A stretch of 13,946 nucleotides of DNA from JABEVB01 sp049965775. Lineage in GTDB: Bacteria; Planctomycetota; Phycisphaerae; WQYP01. The notes beneath the pieces were generated by a model. It was not told the DNA's origin. It made no database searches and saw nothing but the letters and a program-made list of their open reading frames with translations. The stretch is from positions 1 to 13,946 of the forward strand of contig JBMFVX010000079.1 in assembly GCA_049965775.1 (NCBI GenBank), in the 5' to 3' direction. Shown piece after piece: positions 1-7,775 of this stretch. Within the stretch, counting starts at the first letter, position 1; each line of letters begins with the position of its first letter. Position numbers and translations under genes: made by a program.

Positions 1-286
1 AGGACACCCCAAAAACCGCCCAGCAAGCCAAAAACCGCGTCCCAACAGTATCTACGCCCTGAATACTCTTTACAGGCAGCAAATGGGCATGGGTGCAAAC
101 TCGCCTCCATTGGACGCCAAAGCGAATAAATCGGCCGCCACAGTCATCTTTACCCCCCCACAACAAACCCGCCGGCCGACATCTTGACACAACCGCAAAA
201 TATCGGCGCTGGCTCATTGAGCCATAACTGTTTATGATGTATTCATGGTTGCGCACCGGGCGGTGCGCCGTAGACAGGAAGTATCT
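1..286. other. Upstream region of clpP, no confident gene
   Basis: No complete gene is seen here. A short open frame reaches the left window edge (3-62, ending TGA) and could be the tail of an upstream gene, but its reading (DTPKTAQQAKNRVPTVSTP) is not recognisable; two other frames are also open for part of the stretch, so I do not call a CDS. A TATGAT hexamer at 233-238 is the best -10 candidate for clpP. A TTGACA at 184-189 has no -10 at the right distance. The gene often found before clpP (tig, trigger factor) cannot be confirmed. Confidence 0.5.
233..238 (+). promoter_or_regulatory. Candidate -10 box of clpP
   Basis: TATGAT lies 48 bases before the clpP start codon in a locally AT-rich stretch. 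The sequence 17 bases upstream (about 210-215, TGGCTC) is a poor -35, so this rests on the -10 match alone. It would give a leader of about 40 nt before the ATG. Confidence 0.35.
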
Positions 287-1000
287 ATGCCTTTGTTCGA
301 TTCCCGTGGCAAGAGTATTTTGCCTATTCCCACACAACTCGATCGCATGGCTCCGATGCCGGCCGACCAGCCTGCATTTGCAACCCGCAATGCCATGGAG
401 TACCAGCGCTGGCGGCAAATGACCGTTGACGAAATGCTGCTGGAAAACCGGGTGGTGTTTTTAATCGGAGAAATCAACGACGCCTCCGCCACCAACGTCA
501 TCATGCGATTGCTGTACCTGCAATCGCTGCGTAAGGATCAGGACATCAACCTGTACATTAATTCGCCCGGCGGAGCCGTAGACGACACCCTTGCCATCTA
601 CGACACCATGAAGTTCTTAACGTGCGACGTTGCCACCTTTTGCGTGGGTCAGGCGATGAGCGGCGGCGCCGTGGTGCTCGCTGCCGGTGCTAAAGGCAAG
701 CGCTACGCTCTGCCCCACGCCAAAGTCATGATTCACCAGCCGTTTGGCGGAATCTATGGCCAGGCGGCGGACATTGCCATCCAGGCGGAAGAAATCCTTA
801 AAACCAAGGAAACTCTTACCGACCTGCTCGCACGCCTCACCGGCCAACCACGCGAACGCATCGCCGAAGATCAGGAACGCGACAAGTATTTTGATGCCCA
901 GGCGGCCAAAGCTTACGGCTTGGTGGATGAGGTACTCGAAGAAACCAACCTGGCAAAGAAGGATGAAATCGCCAAGTCTCAGCAGAGCAAGCCATCCTGA
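287..1000 (+). CDS. clpP: ATP-dependent Clp protease proteolytic subunit ClpP
   Basis: This is the serine peptidase core of the Clp protease, which forms two stacked heptameric rings in the cytoplasm and degrades proteins unfolded by ClpX or ClpA/C. The 237-residue product has the whole family core: the YINSPGG segment (90-96), the nucleophile in GQAMSGGA (Ser125), the catalytic His150 in MIHQPFGG, and the catalytic Asp199 in QERDKYF. The start at 287 is chosen because AGGAAG at 276-281 sits 5 bases upstream; an in-frame ATG at 245 lacks this. The N-terminus (about 40 residues before the core) is slightly longer than in E. coli, and the C-terminal tail is Lys-rich. The motif around Ser125 reads AMSGGA where most ClpPs have AASMGA, but the triad is intact, so activity is expected. 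Planctomycetes often carry two clpP genes; which paralogue this is cannot be told. Confidence 0.97.
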   Translation: MPLFDSRGKSILPIPTQLDRMAPMPADQPAFATRNAMEYQRWRQMTVDEMLLENRVVFLIGEINDASATNVIMRLLYLQSLRKDQDINLYINSPGGAVDDTLAIYDTMKFLTCDVATFCVGQAMSGGAVVLAAGAKGKRYALPHAKVMIHQPFGGIYGQAADIAIQAEEILKTKETLTDLLARLTGQPRERIAEDQERDKYFDAQAAKAYGLVDEVLEETNLAKKDEIAKSQQSKPS

Positions 1001-1084
1001 TGGCCTCCGATGGACCTTGGCACAGCTACCCTTGGCGCGGCTGCCAGCAGGGGTTGGAGCCTTTCCATAGCAGGAGGGCTTGAC

Positions 1085-2260
1085 GTGATTATCGCCATTG
1101 ATGCCCGCCCGCTCGTTACCCGGCATATTGCCGGGGCCGAGCAGCATGCGCGCAATATTGTCGCAGCATGGGCCTCGATGGATACCCCCCACCGCTTTGT
1201 ACTCATGTTAAGCCCTCAATGGCAAAATATGCCTGATTACGACCCCGGACTCATTCAACAGCTTCCGCAGGACCTTTTCAGCATTTACCTTCCCGTGGCC
1301 GGGCGAATGGGCCGCCTGCTGCCAAGGCATTCCTCGCTGGTGCGTGTTGCGAGCAAACTTGCCGGCCGGGATATCAACCTTTTCCACAGCTTTACCGCCG
1401 AACTTCCATCGCGGGCCGCCATGCCCATGGTTCATACCATTCATGACCTGGCGTGCGAACTCGACCCGCAGGTGCGACGCACGATTGAAGGAGCCGAGAG
1501 CCGCCGAATTCATCGCCAAGGCATCCGGCGGGCCACAAGCACTATTGCGGTATCTACGCAAACGCGAAACGATGTCTTGGGCGTGTATCGGCTCTCGCCG
1601 GCTAAGGTACACCTCATTTTTAATGGTATTAACCCGGTGTTTGTGCCTCAACAAGACCGCGCCGTGCAGAGGCAACTTCATGCGGCCTGGCCACTCGACA
1701 ATCGCTATGTCCTGCTCGTAGGCTCTGACATTCCACGGCGCAACTACGCCCGCGTCTGGCAGGCGATACAAAAAGTTTGGATTAGCGACCCCACCCTGCG
1801 GCTGGTGCTGGCCGGTCGCAACGTATGGACGCGAAGCGAGTTTTTTAAGCGGGCACACGCCAGCGGACTGGCCGAGCGCATCACCTTTATTCAGTCGCCA
1901 ACCGATGCCGAACTCGCCCAGCTTTATCGCGACGCCCTTATAACCTGCTGCGGCTCAAGCTTCGAGGGCTTTGGACTTTCCGTGCTGGAAGCCATGGCCT
2001 GCGGTTGCCCGGTCACCTGCAGCGATATGAGCAGCCTGCGGGAAGTTGCTGACGATGCCCCGCTGTATTTTACGCACGATGATGTGGACTCGATTGCCGA
2101 GGCCATTACCTCGCTGGCCGAAGACTCGGAATACCGCCGCCAACTCAGGCAGCGCGGTCTGGCCCGAGCCAGCCGCTTCACATGGGCGGCGGCGGCCCAG
2201 CGCCTTCTTGGCATACTCGAGCAGGTAGCCGAGTTCGACCGCCACGCCCGCTTGGCATAA
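1085..2260 (+). CDS. GT4-family glycosyltransferase (GT-B fold)
   Basis: The 391-residue product is a cytoplasmic, probably membrane-associated glycosyltransferase of the GT1/GT4 superfamily, which transfers a sugar from a nucleotide-activated donor to an envelope or exopolysaccharide acceptor. The C-terminal Rossmann domain starts near VLLVGS (about residue 209-214), followed by LRLVLAGR, a helix with DAELAQLYRDA, and the donor-binding E-x7-E motif in FEGFGLSVLEAMACG (Glu294 and Glu302). The N-terminal half has the matching acceptor-side pattern with FHSF and HTIHDLA. The start is the GTG at 1085: a near-perfect AGGAGGG at 1072-1078 sits 6 bases before it, while an in-frame ATG at 1010 has no ribosome site and only adds a non-conserved segment. 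It follows clpP by 84 bases on the same strand and may be read from the same transcript, though the functions are unrelated. Donor and acceptor cannot be assigned. Confidence 0.93.
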   Translation: MIIAIDARPLVTRHIAGAEQHARNIVAAWASMDTPHRFVLMLSPQWQNMPDYDPGLIQQLPQDLFSIYLPVAGRMGRLLPRHSSLVRVASKLAGRDINLFHSFTAELPSRAAMPMVHTIHDLACELDPQVRRTIEGAESRRIHRQGIRRATSTIAVSTQTRNDVLGVYRLSPAKVHLIFNGINPVFVPQQDRAVQRQLHAAWPLDNRYVLLVGSDIPRRNYARVWQAIQKVWISDPTLRLVLAGRNVWTRSEFFKRAHASGLAERITFIQSPTDAELAQLYRDALITCCGSSFEGFGLSVLEAMACGCPVTCSDMSSLREVADDAPLYFTHDDVDSIAEAITSLAEDSEYRRQLRQRGLARASRFTWAAAAQRLLGILEQVAEFDRHARLA

Positions 2261-2307
2261 CCCAGCCCCATCCTGATACCGCCGCCCCGGTCGCGGCAGC
2301 CCCCGGC

Positions 2308-2344
2308 AAAAAAAATGCCCCCTGCCGGTGGAATGGCAAGGGGC
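2308..2344 (-). terminator. Intrinsic terminator for the small secreted protein gene
   Basis: Read on the minus strand, GCCCCTTGCC pairs with GGCAGGGGGC over ten base pairs (one G-U) around an 8-base loop, followed at once by ATTTTTTTT. On the plus strand the arms are 2317-2326 and 2335-2344 and the A-run is 2308-2315. It lies about 90 bases past the TAA at 2431 and clearly ends a minus-strand transcript. No T-run follows it on the plus strand, so it should not stop clpP/GT4 transcription well. Confidence 0.88.
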
Positions 2345-2478
2345 GGTGAGAAAATGGGGCGTTGGATGAAGCTTGGCTAAAGCTGCCCGTACCGGGTGCA
2401 ACGCTTCACCGCGGTCGGCATCACTGATTATTAATGGTGGTCAAACTTCATGGCTGCGTGCAGTTGTGCAATCGCCTG

Positions 2479-2742
2479 CTAGGTAAGATCAATGGCTTGC
2501 TCACGGTGGCCGCCAAAATCATGGGCGCCATGCGAGAGCACCTTGGCCGCTCGCACGAGCAAATGCAGGCCACGGCGAATAACCTTGTGCCCCTCTCGCC
2601 CATGATGATGGGCGGGGTTTCCGCCATTCACCTGTGCCTGGGCGGTCGTACCCGGAGCATTAACCAGCGTGCCAGCGGCAAATGCCACTGCCAGAGATGC
2701 CGCCATGCCTACCACTACGAACGACTTTTTGATGCGGGTCAT
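2479..2742 (-). CDS. Small secreted His-rich protein, in-frame TAG near the 3' end
   Basis: An 87-residue protein begins with a clear export signal: MTRIKKS, a hydrophobic stretch (about 8-24), then an Ala-rich region with candidate signal peptidase site around AQAQ (about 34-37). The mature part is short and histidine-rich (HHHGREGH, then HDFGGHREQA at about 73-82). The start is supported by AGGAG (plus-strand 2751-2755) 8 bases upstream. The frame stops at TAG (2479-2481), but continues sensibly for 15 more codons (QAIAQLHAAMKFDHH) to TAA at 2431-2433. The continuation has the same helical A/L spacing as the part before the TAG and ends like small Planctomycete proteins of this kind that I recall (HDFGGHR followed by an AI-QL-A-K-D tail). 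The TAG therefore looks like a point change or sequencing error in a ~103-codon gene. It is a single-gene unit, with a terminator at 2308-2344. The function is unknown. Confidence 0.72.
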   Translation of the reverse strand: MTRIKKSFVVVGMAASLAVAFAAGTLVNAPGTTAQAQVNGGNPAHHHGREGHKVIRRGLHLLVRAAKVLSHGAHDFGGHREQAIDLT

Positions 2743-3105
2743 AAAAACCACTCCTAAAAACCCCCGATATGCGATGGCCAACACAGCCACCGCTTTATAT
2801 CCGCCATGCATCGGCAACCTTTGCGGGTTAACAGCCGCTTGAATACACCAACACCGGCGTATCAAGGTCTGCCCCCAACCAAGCCGCTGGTGTGCGGCTC
2901 GGCAAGTACCACGAAGCAGCACTAAAAAAGTTGCACGGCAAGGTTAAAAGGGTTTTTCAGGATGATATAGGCCTCTGTTTCGAGAAGATTAATCAACGTT
3001 TTATCGCAACAATAGATGCCTCACGGCGTTTTACCCCTAAACAAACACCGTCCTGTAAGGCCACGCCGGGGCGGCGGGAGTACATTGCCGTCCGCTTGAG
3101 GTTTT
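2743..3105. other. Divergent intergenic region, no gene recognised
   Basis: These 363 bases separate the minus-strand secreted-protein gene from the plus-strand membrane glycosyltransferase, so promoters for both are expected here. For the minus strand a TATAAA-like -10 (plus-strand 2794-2799) lies about 50 bases upstream of the start, without a good -35. For the plus strand there is an AT-rich stretch near 2940-2970 (GATATA) but no convincing pair of hexamers. A 6-bp perfect stem (AGCCGC/GCGGCT, 2882-2899) is present without a T-run. I see no coding region or structured RNA. Confidence 0.5.
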
Positions 3106-5049
3106 GTGGGCGAATCGCATGGTCTTATACCACCGAGGTGCACTATTTCCAGTATTACAACCAGTCATAGCCTCCCCGCGGCCACGGTTGTAATCGCCCA
3201 AGAGGCGAAGGCGACGCCGGAGCCGCTCTTTCCATCGGCGATTGAAGATCATCCCCGTCGCTGGCTCGCATACCCTCTTCTGGCTGTAGTTATCGGTCTG
3301 CTTGCCATAGCGCTGGGCCGGCTTTATCAACCCAATAACTGGGGGGTAGACCAAAATGGCTACATGGTTACCGCCCGCATGCTCACCGAGCATCACCGCC
3401 TTTACTTTACCCTGCACAACCCGTGGCAGTTTGCCGGTCGCATGATGATTCAAACTCCGAACGGCCACATTTTTGCCAAATACCCACCGGGTATGGGCGT
3501 GCTTGCCGGCCTGCTGCGCCTGCTCGGCGGCGCTAAAGCCATGTACCTAGTAGACCCCATCTGTACGGTGCTGGCGTGCCTGGTGAGCTTTTTCTTGTTT
3601 CGCCAGGCCCTAGGCAATTTTATGTCGCTGATGGGAGTGATATGGCTGGCGTGCAATCCCGTAACGCTTTCCTACGCCAATGACGCCAACTCCCATGGGG
3701 CGGCGCTGTGCTTCACTGTCATCGGTTTTTGGGCGCTTTTAAGCTGGTGGCGCCGCGGAGGATCGCTGCGCGCTGCGATCGCCGGGCTTTCCCTCGGCTT
3801 TTGCACCTGGATACGCTACACCGAGTTTTTATGGATTTTGCCCCTTATGGTGGTGCTGCTTATGCAATGCCGCACGCAGCGCCGGCCGCTTCACGAGTAT
3901 GTGTTGGCTATCGGCGGATTTTGCCTGCCTTTGGGGATATTGGCGGGCATTCAATGGGTATCTTTTGGAGCCCCCTGGAAAACAGGTTACTCGTTCTGCA
4001 AGGAGCAAACCGGTTTTAGCTGGCACTATTTTATAGGCGACCCCACCGGGGTGCCGCCACGGCAGGGAAACTGGCAGACCGTCATGGAACAGTTTTCAAA
4101 CTTGGGCCTTTTTTTACTGTTTCCATTGGCCATTGTGGGTATGGTGCGGCTGTTTTTCAGCCATGCCAAATTTGCCCTGGTGCTTGCGTGCTGGGTGGTG
4201 CCCAGCGCGGTGGTGTACATGTTTTATTACTGGGCGCCGACCAATGTGAACGCCACGGGGTACCTGCGCTTTTTCCTGGATATTTTTCCGGCGCTTATTT
4301 TGATCGCCCTATGGATGCTTGATCTGGCCATGGGCCGCGACCGCATTATTACCGCCATCACCGTGGGCATACTGACCCTGTTGGGAGCCGGATACAACCT
4401 CTACACCATGAGTCCCCGGTTGCTGCAGGCTTTTGGCTCCAAACTTACACTCAGCAGCATAACTCAGAGCGTTCAATCCACGGTACCCAAAGGGTCCGTA
4501 CTTTTTGGCGATGAGCAACTATGCAATTACCTTAATGCAATCGGTGGCTATCACCTGTACTCCGTGAACCTATTTGACCCGGGCGCTTTTAGATTGTTCC
4601 AGGGCGAAATTGACGTGCCCGGCCCGCACGGTCTGCAGGTGGCCCGTGCCCGCGCGTACCGCAAACTGGTGGGCTACAAAGATGCCGCAGGCCAGTGGCA
4701 GCCGCTGCCCCTCTATCGCCTGCGCTTGCAGGAAATAAAACTTGTGGATGCGGCCCTGGCCAAAGGCCGCAAGGTTGTATTTGTGCTACGCACGCGCGAC
4801 TTACGGAAATTGGTGCCCATCGAACCAAAGGAGCTTACCACCCGCACCATTGCCACCATTGATGAACAAGGCCCCGGCAACGGCATGCATCCACTCTGGA
4901 TGGCCTGGTTCAAACCCACCGCCCGCCTTGTTCGCCGCTGGCAGCGAATGCAAGCCCGCAACGATCTTGTCAATCAATGGGCTATTGTGCAGGTAAGCCT
5001 CGCCCATCCAGGCGCCGGCAAGGTACAAGTACCAACTGCGGCGAGGTAA
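3106..5049 (+). CDS. Polytopic membrane glycosyltransferase, GT-C superfamily (ArnT/PMT-like)
   Basis: The 647-residue product looks like a GT-C enzyme that takes a sugar from a polyprenyl-phosphate donor and transfers it on the outer face of the cytoplasmic membrane. After a ~50-residue polar N-terminus, the first membrane segment runs from about 54 to 72, then the first outside loop carries an acidic residue in VDQNGY (Asp82), the position of the catalytic base in GT39/GT83 enzymes, and later AKYPPGMG (about 124-131). About nine or ten further hydrophobic segments follow up to about residue 430, including YLRFFLDIFPALILIALW (386-403), which matches the RY-x-LP-ALP helix of the family. Residues from about 445 form a soluble, probably periplasmic domain with no motif I recognise. 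The start is a GTG preceded by GAGG at 3098-3101 with short spacing; a TGA just upstream (3097-3099) leaves no earlier option, and the next in-frame ATG would remove the first membrane segment. Acceptor is unknown. Confidence 0.86.
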   Translation: MGESHGLIPPRCTISSITTSHSLPAATVVIAQEAKATPEPLFPSAIEDHPRRWLAYPLLAVVIGLLAIALGRLYQPNNWGVDQNGYMVTARMLTEHHRLYFTLHNPWQFAGRMMIQTPNGHIFAKYPPGMGVLAGLLRLLGGAKAMYLVDPICTVLACLVSFFLFRQALGNFMSLMGVIWLACNPVTLSYANDANSHGAALCFTVIGFWALLSWWRRGGSLRAAIAGLSLGFCTWIRYTEFLWILPLMVVLLMQCRTQRRPLHEYVLAIGGFCLPLGILAGIQWVSFGAPWKTGYSFCKEQTGFSWHYFIGDPTGVPPRQGNWQTVMEQFSNLGLFLLFPLAIVGMVRLFFSHAKFALVLACWVVPSAVVYMFYYWAPTNVNATGYLRFFLDIFPALILIALWMLDLAMGRDRIITAITVGILTLLGAGYNLYTMSPRLLQAFGSKLTLSSITQSVQSTVPKGSVLFGDEQLCNYLNAIGGYHLYSVNLFDPGAFRLFQGEIDVPGPHGLQVARARAYRKLVGYKDAAGQWQPLPLYRLRLQEIKLVDAALAKGRKVVFVLRTRDLRKLVPIEPKELTTRTIATIDEQGPGNGMHPLWMAWFKPTARLVRRWQRMQARNDLVNQWAIVQVSLAHPGAGKVQVPTAAR

Positions 5050-5212
5050 ACTTTAACCATCCGAAGCCGCGCCGATTGGCCCAAGTCGCAGCGGCTTGCG
5101 CTGGCACGTCGCGGCACCTCAGCGTCCCGCGATCCACAAGCGCAGCACCCCACGATCTCCTGTTCACCTGCTCAACTCCCACCTGCTCTCGCGGCCCGCC
5201 GGCCGCGCCGGG

Positions 5213-5242
5213 TTGGCGACAAGACCGCAATTAACCTACACT
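5213..5242 (+). promoter_or_regulatory. Candidate sigma-70-type promoter of the glutaredoxin-like gene
   Basis: TTGGCG (5213-5218) and TACACT (5237-5242) are 18 bases apart, followed by an AT-rich discriminator. It would start transcription near 5249, about 58 bases before the ATG at 5307, and could also serve the thioesterase gene. The rest of the 5050-5306 gap holds no gene that I can see. Confidence 0.45.
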
Positions 5243-5306
5243 ATTAAAAACAGCCGCGCTGGTTATAAGGCCCGCGGGTTGTGGGCCGCTTAAATGGAGG
5301 TTTGCC

Positions 5307-5576
5307 ATGCACCGCATTACTGTTCTCACCAAGCCTAACTGCCCGGCCTGCGATGCCGCCTGCAAAGTGGTGGATCTGGTGTTGTCGCGTCACATGATCG
5401 CCCTAATCGAACGTATAGACATCACCACCGATGCCGACCTATTGGCAAAATATCAGCACGATGTACCAGTCGTGCTCGTTGACGGGCAAGAAAAGTTCCG
5501 CGGAACCGTAGACCCCGAAAAGCTTGCCCGCTGCTTTTTTGATGAGTTTGGCGAAAGACTTGTGGCGTTCAACTAG
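5307..5576 (+). CDS. Glutaredoxin/thioredoxin-fold protein (DUF836-like)
   Basis: This 89-residue cytoplasmic protein has the short thioredoxin fold of the glutaredoxin-like DUF836 family. The redox motif CPAC is at 12-15 after a first beta strand (ITVLTKPN), a long helix follows, then a DIT strand-turn, and the cis-proline sits in DVPVVLVDG (Pro54), the segment that binds the partner thiol. The FRGTVDPEKLARCF tail matches the last strand and helix. Both active-site cysteines are present, so a dithiol reductase role is plausible; the substrate is unknown. GGAGG at 5296-5300 sits 6 bases before the ATG. The gene ends with TAG and the thioesterase gene begins 30 bases later on the same strand, suggesting a two-gene transcript. 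Confidence 0.86.
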   Translation: MHRITVLTKPNCPACDAACKVVDLVLSRHMIALIERIDITTDADLLAKYQHDVPVVLVDGQEKFRGTVDPEKLARCFFDEFGERLVAFN

Positions 5577-5606
5577 CCGCCCGTCTGACCCACTTTGGAA
5601 CCTGTT

Positions 5607-6029
5607 ATGCCCGAAGCTGATTCACCCATTGAACGTCCACATTGCTCGCTGGCCATTCGCGTGCGCTACGTCGAATGCGACCCCATGGGCTACCTGCACC
5701 ATTCCCACTACCTGCCCTACTTTGAAATGGGCCGCACGGAGCTATTGCGGCAAAGCGGCGCCAACTACCGCGACCTTGAAGAACAGGGCCTCTTTTTTGT
5801 CGTGGCAAAAATTGCCGTCAACTTTCGCCGCCCGGCCCGCTACGATGATTCGCTTGAGTTGATTACGCGCATCACCCGCCAAACGCATGTGCGGATAGAC
5901 CACGCCTATGAACTCTACCATCAGGAATCGCGCCTTTTGCTGGCTACCGCTGAAACAACCATCGCCTGCGTAGACCGCGAGGGCAAAATCATCGCGATAC
6001 CCGAATCGCTGGCAGCCAAACCATGCTAA
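5607..6029 (+). CDS. Hotdog-fold acyl-CoA thioesterase, YbgC/4-HBT family
   Basis: The 140-residue protein belongs to the 4-hydroxybenzoyl-CoA thioesterase family, cytoplasmic enzymes that hydrolyse acyl-CoA or acyl-ACP thioesters; YbgC is often linked to envelope or phospholipid metabolism. The hallmark is RVRYVECDPMGYLHHSHYL near the N-terminus, with the catalytic Asp25 followed by the P-x-G turn and the long hotdog helix (YLPYFEMGRTELLR). The rest (FVVAKIAVNFRRPARYDDSLEL, later HAYELYH) gives the expected antiparallel strands, and the size is normal for the family. The ATG at 5607 is preferred, with GGAA 6 bases upstream; an in-frame TTG at 5595 is possible and adds four residues. It lies 30 bases after the glutaredoxin-like gene. 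No tol-pal genes are present in the window. Confidence 0.92.
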   Translation: MPEADSPIERPHCSLAIRVRYVECDPMGYLHHSHYLPYFEMGRTELLRQSGANYRDLEEQGLFFVVAKIAVNFRRPARYDDSLELITRITRQTHVRIDHAYELYHQESRLLLATAETTIACVDREGKIIAIPESLAAKPC

Positions 6030-6134
6030 TGGAGCATGGCGCAAGGCGTTCAGGCCCCCGTTGTACTTAAGCGGACACATCTGTATTGGCCAAATGATTC
6101 CACAGCGGCCCGTATACGAGTAAACTTTTTCGGC

Positions 6135-7775
6135 ATGACGGAGTTCAATACTCAAACCAGTACCCCGGCCCCGCAGGTGTGTGCCACGGCTCCCGCCTTG
6201 GCCGGCCCGTTTGCTTTGCCGGCACCGGCCCCACGCTCGAGGCGGTGGCGGCTTGTCTGGTGGCTGCTGGATGCGGCATTCACCCTGGCCGCGCTGTGGT
6301 TGCTGCTCCGTAGCGGCACTCATGTGGATCAGCGAGCCAGCCTGCCTGATATTTGGCTGGCCGCAGCCATGGTGTTTGTCGGCCTGTCGGCCATGTTCTG
6401 GCTGTTGGCCACAACGCCCGCCCATGCTATAAAACTGCCGCGCTGGGTGAGCATTGTGCTGATTCTATCGGTTGCGGCGCTCGTGCGCATCGCCATGATG
6501 TGCTGGTGGTCGCCGACGCTTTCCGATGATTTTTTTCGTTACCGGCGCGACGGGCACATGGTTTTGCATGGCTATGACCCGTTTGCATACCTGCCGACCG
6601 GCCACCCCAGTTGGCATGACCCAAGCATCAAACTGGGTTACGCCAAAATAGCTCCACTGCCCTACGACCTGATGGACCGCATGAGCAACAACAGCTTTAT
6701 TCCCACACCTTACGGCCCGACATTTCAGCTTGCTTTTGGCGCAAGCGCCTGGATGGAAGACCACTTTATTGCGGCGGGCCGCTACAAGCTCAACACGCCG
6801 CGCCCGGCCCGCAACACGCCGGCCTGGTATGCGCTAAGTTATAGGCTTGCGGGGAATCCACGATTTTTGGCCTACCGCGGGCTGTATGTATTTTGCGATA
6901 TGCTCGTGATCATACTGCTTATGTGGGCACTGGCTATCCGCAAACGCAGCGTCTGGTGGGCGACGATTTATGCGCTGAATCCACTGCCATTGGTTGAAAT
7001 CGCCGGCAACGGCCATCTCGAGACTGTGGGGCTGGTATTCTTTATTGCCAGCCTGATCGCCGCCCTTAAAAACCGCTGGCTTGTGGCCGCGTTTTTGGCC
7101 GGCATCACGGTGATGGCTAAACCCTACGCTCTTTTTATGGTGCCGGTGCTGGTCTACTGGTTTTGCCAGAGCCGCAACGTAAACTCACTTAAAATAGCGA
7201 TGCGGGAGTTATGGCCCAGCGGCCTGGCGTATGGTGCGGGTGCTCTTTTGCCGACGCTGCCTTTTTTAGGCGGCATGATCGCATACGCCAAAACGCTGCA
7301 CATTCTTGCCAATAATTTTGAATTTAATGGCTTTGTTTTTGATTGTTCGCGTTATCTGCTATTCGCCGGCAACGCCGGGCCGGTACGAGCGCTTATTGAA
7401 CTGCTGTGGCTGGCGGGCCTGGCGTGGCTATTCATCCGGGCATGGCGACATCGGCTGGACCCGCTTTGGCTGCTGGTGCAGGTGGTAATGCTTTATCTGC
7501 TGATAACGCCCCAAGTTTACCCGTGGTACGCCCTTTGGGCTTTGGTGCTTGTGCCGCTGGCGCCCAATCGTGCCGCCTGGCTCTTTTCGTACAGTGTACT
7601 ACTGAGTTATCAGGTTTGGCAGGTGTATCGGCAAAGCAACGTTTGGCATCTGGCCTGGTGGATGTTTTTGCTTGAATGGATTCCTGTAGCGGTTATCTAT
7701 GCGTGGGATGTACGCGGCGGTTTGACCTCCGCTGTCCCATCCAACGGCTATGGTACGGTCACCGCCGTTGGATGA
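6135..7775 (+). CDS. Polytopic membrane glycosyltransferase, GT87/MptB-like
   Basis: The 546-residue product is an integral membrane protein with about ten to twelve hydrophobic segments. It resembles GT-C enzymes of the GT87 and MptA/MptB groups, which use polyprenyl-phosphate-mannose or similar donors. The first outside loop has SDDFFRYRRDG (130-140), matching the D-D-x-x-R-Y-x-W-D-G pattern of the family, followed by GYDPFAYLP. The motif PTPYGPTFQLAFG (190-202) corresponds to the P-T-x-Y-x-P-x-x-Q segment. Both acidic residues of the first motif are present. The start is uncertain: ATG 6135 has no strong ribosome site, and ATG 6036 would add 33 residues, but its GGAG sits only one base before the codon and the extra stretch has lower third-position G+C than the rest. 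Its last 28 bases overlap the end of the convergent pseudopilin gene. It is the second GT-C protein within 3 kb. Confidence 0.85.
   Translation: MTEFNTQTSTPAPQVCATAPALAGPFALPAPAPRSRRWRLVWWLLDAAFTLAALWLLLRSGTHVDQRASLPDIWLAAAMVFVGLSAMFWLLATTPAHAIKLPRWVSIVLILSVAALVRIAMMCWWSPTLSDDFFRYRRDGHMVLHGYDPFAYLPTGHPSWHDPSIKLGYAKIAPLPYDLMDRMSNNSFIPTPYGPTFQLAFGASAWMEDHFIAAGRYKLNTPRPARNTPAWYALSYRLAGNPRFLAYRGLYVFCDMLVIILLMWALAIRKRSVWWATIYALNPLPLVEIAGNGHLETVGLVFFIASLIAALKNRWLVAAFLAGITVMAKPYALFMVPVLVYWFCQSRNVNSLKIAMRELWPSGLAYGAGALLPTLPFLGGMIAYAKTLHILANNFEFNGFVFDCSRYLLFAGNAGPVRALIELLWLAGLAWLFIRAWRHRLDPLWLLVQVVMLYLLITPQVYPWYALWALVLVPLAPNRAAWLFSYSVLLSYQVWQVYRQSNVWHLAWWMFLLEWIPVAVIYAWDVRGGLTSAVPSNGYGTVTAVG

Noticed and set aside
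184..189. TTGACA before clpP
   Set aside because: A perfect -35 match, but no -10 box lies 16-18 bases downstream.
617..1192. Minus-strand open frame of 191 codons across clpP
   Set aside because: It is a shadow of the clpP gene with no domain or ribosome site.
2479..2742. TAG recoded as an amino acid across the organism
   Set aside because: All other genes read cleanly with the standard bacterial code, and TAG ends the glutaredoxin-like and pseudopilin genes at sensible places, so one in-frame TAG is not evidence for recoding.
2434..2757. Plus-strand open frame of 107 codons over the small secreted-protein gene
   Set aside because: The minus strand has a signal peptide, ribosome site and terminator, whereas this frame has none of these.
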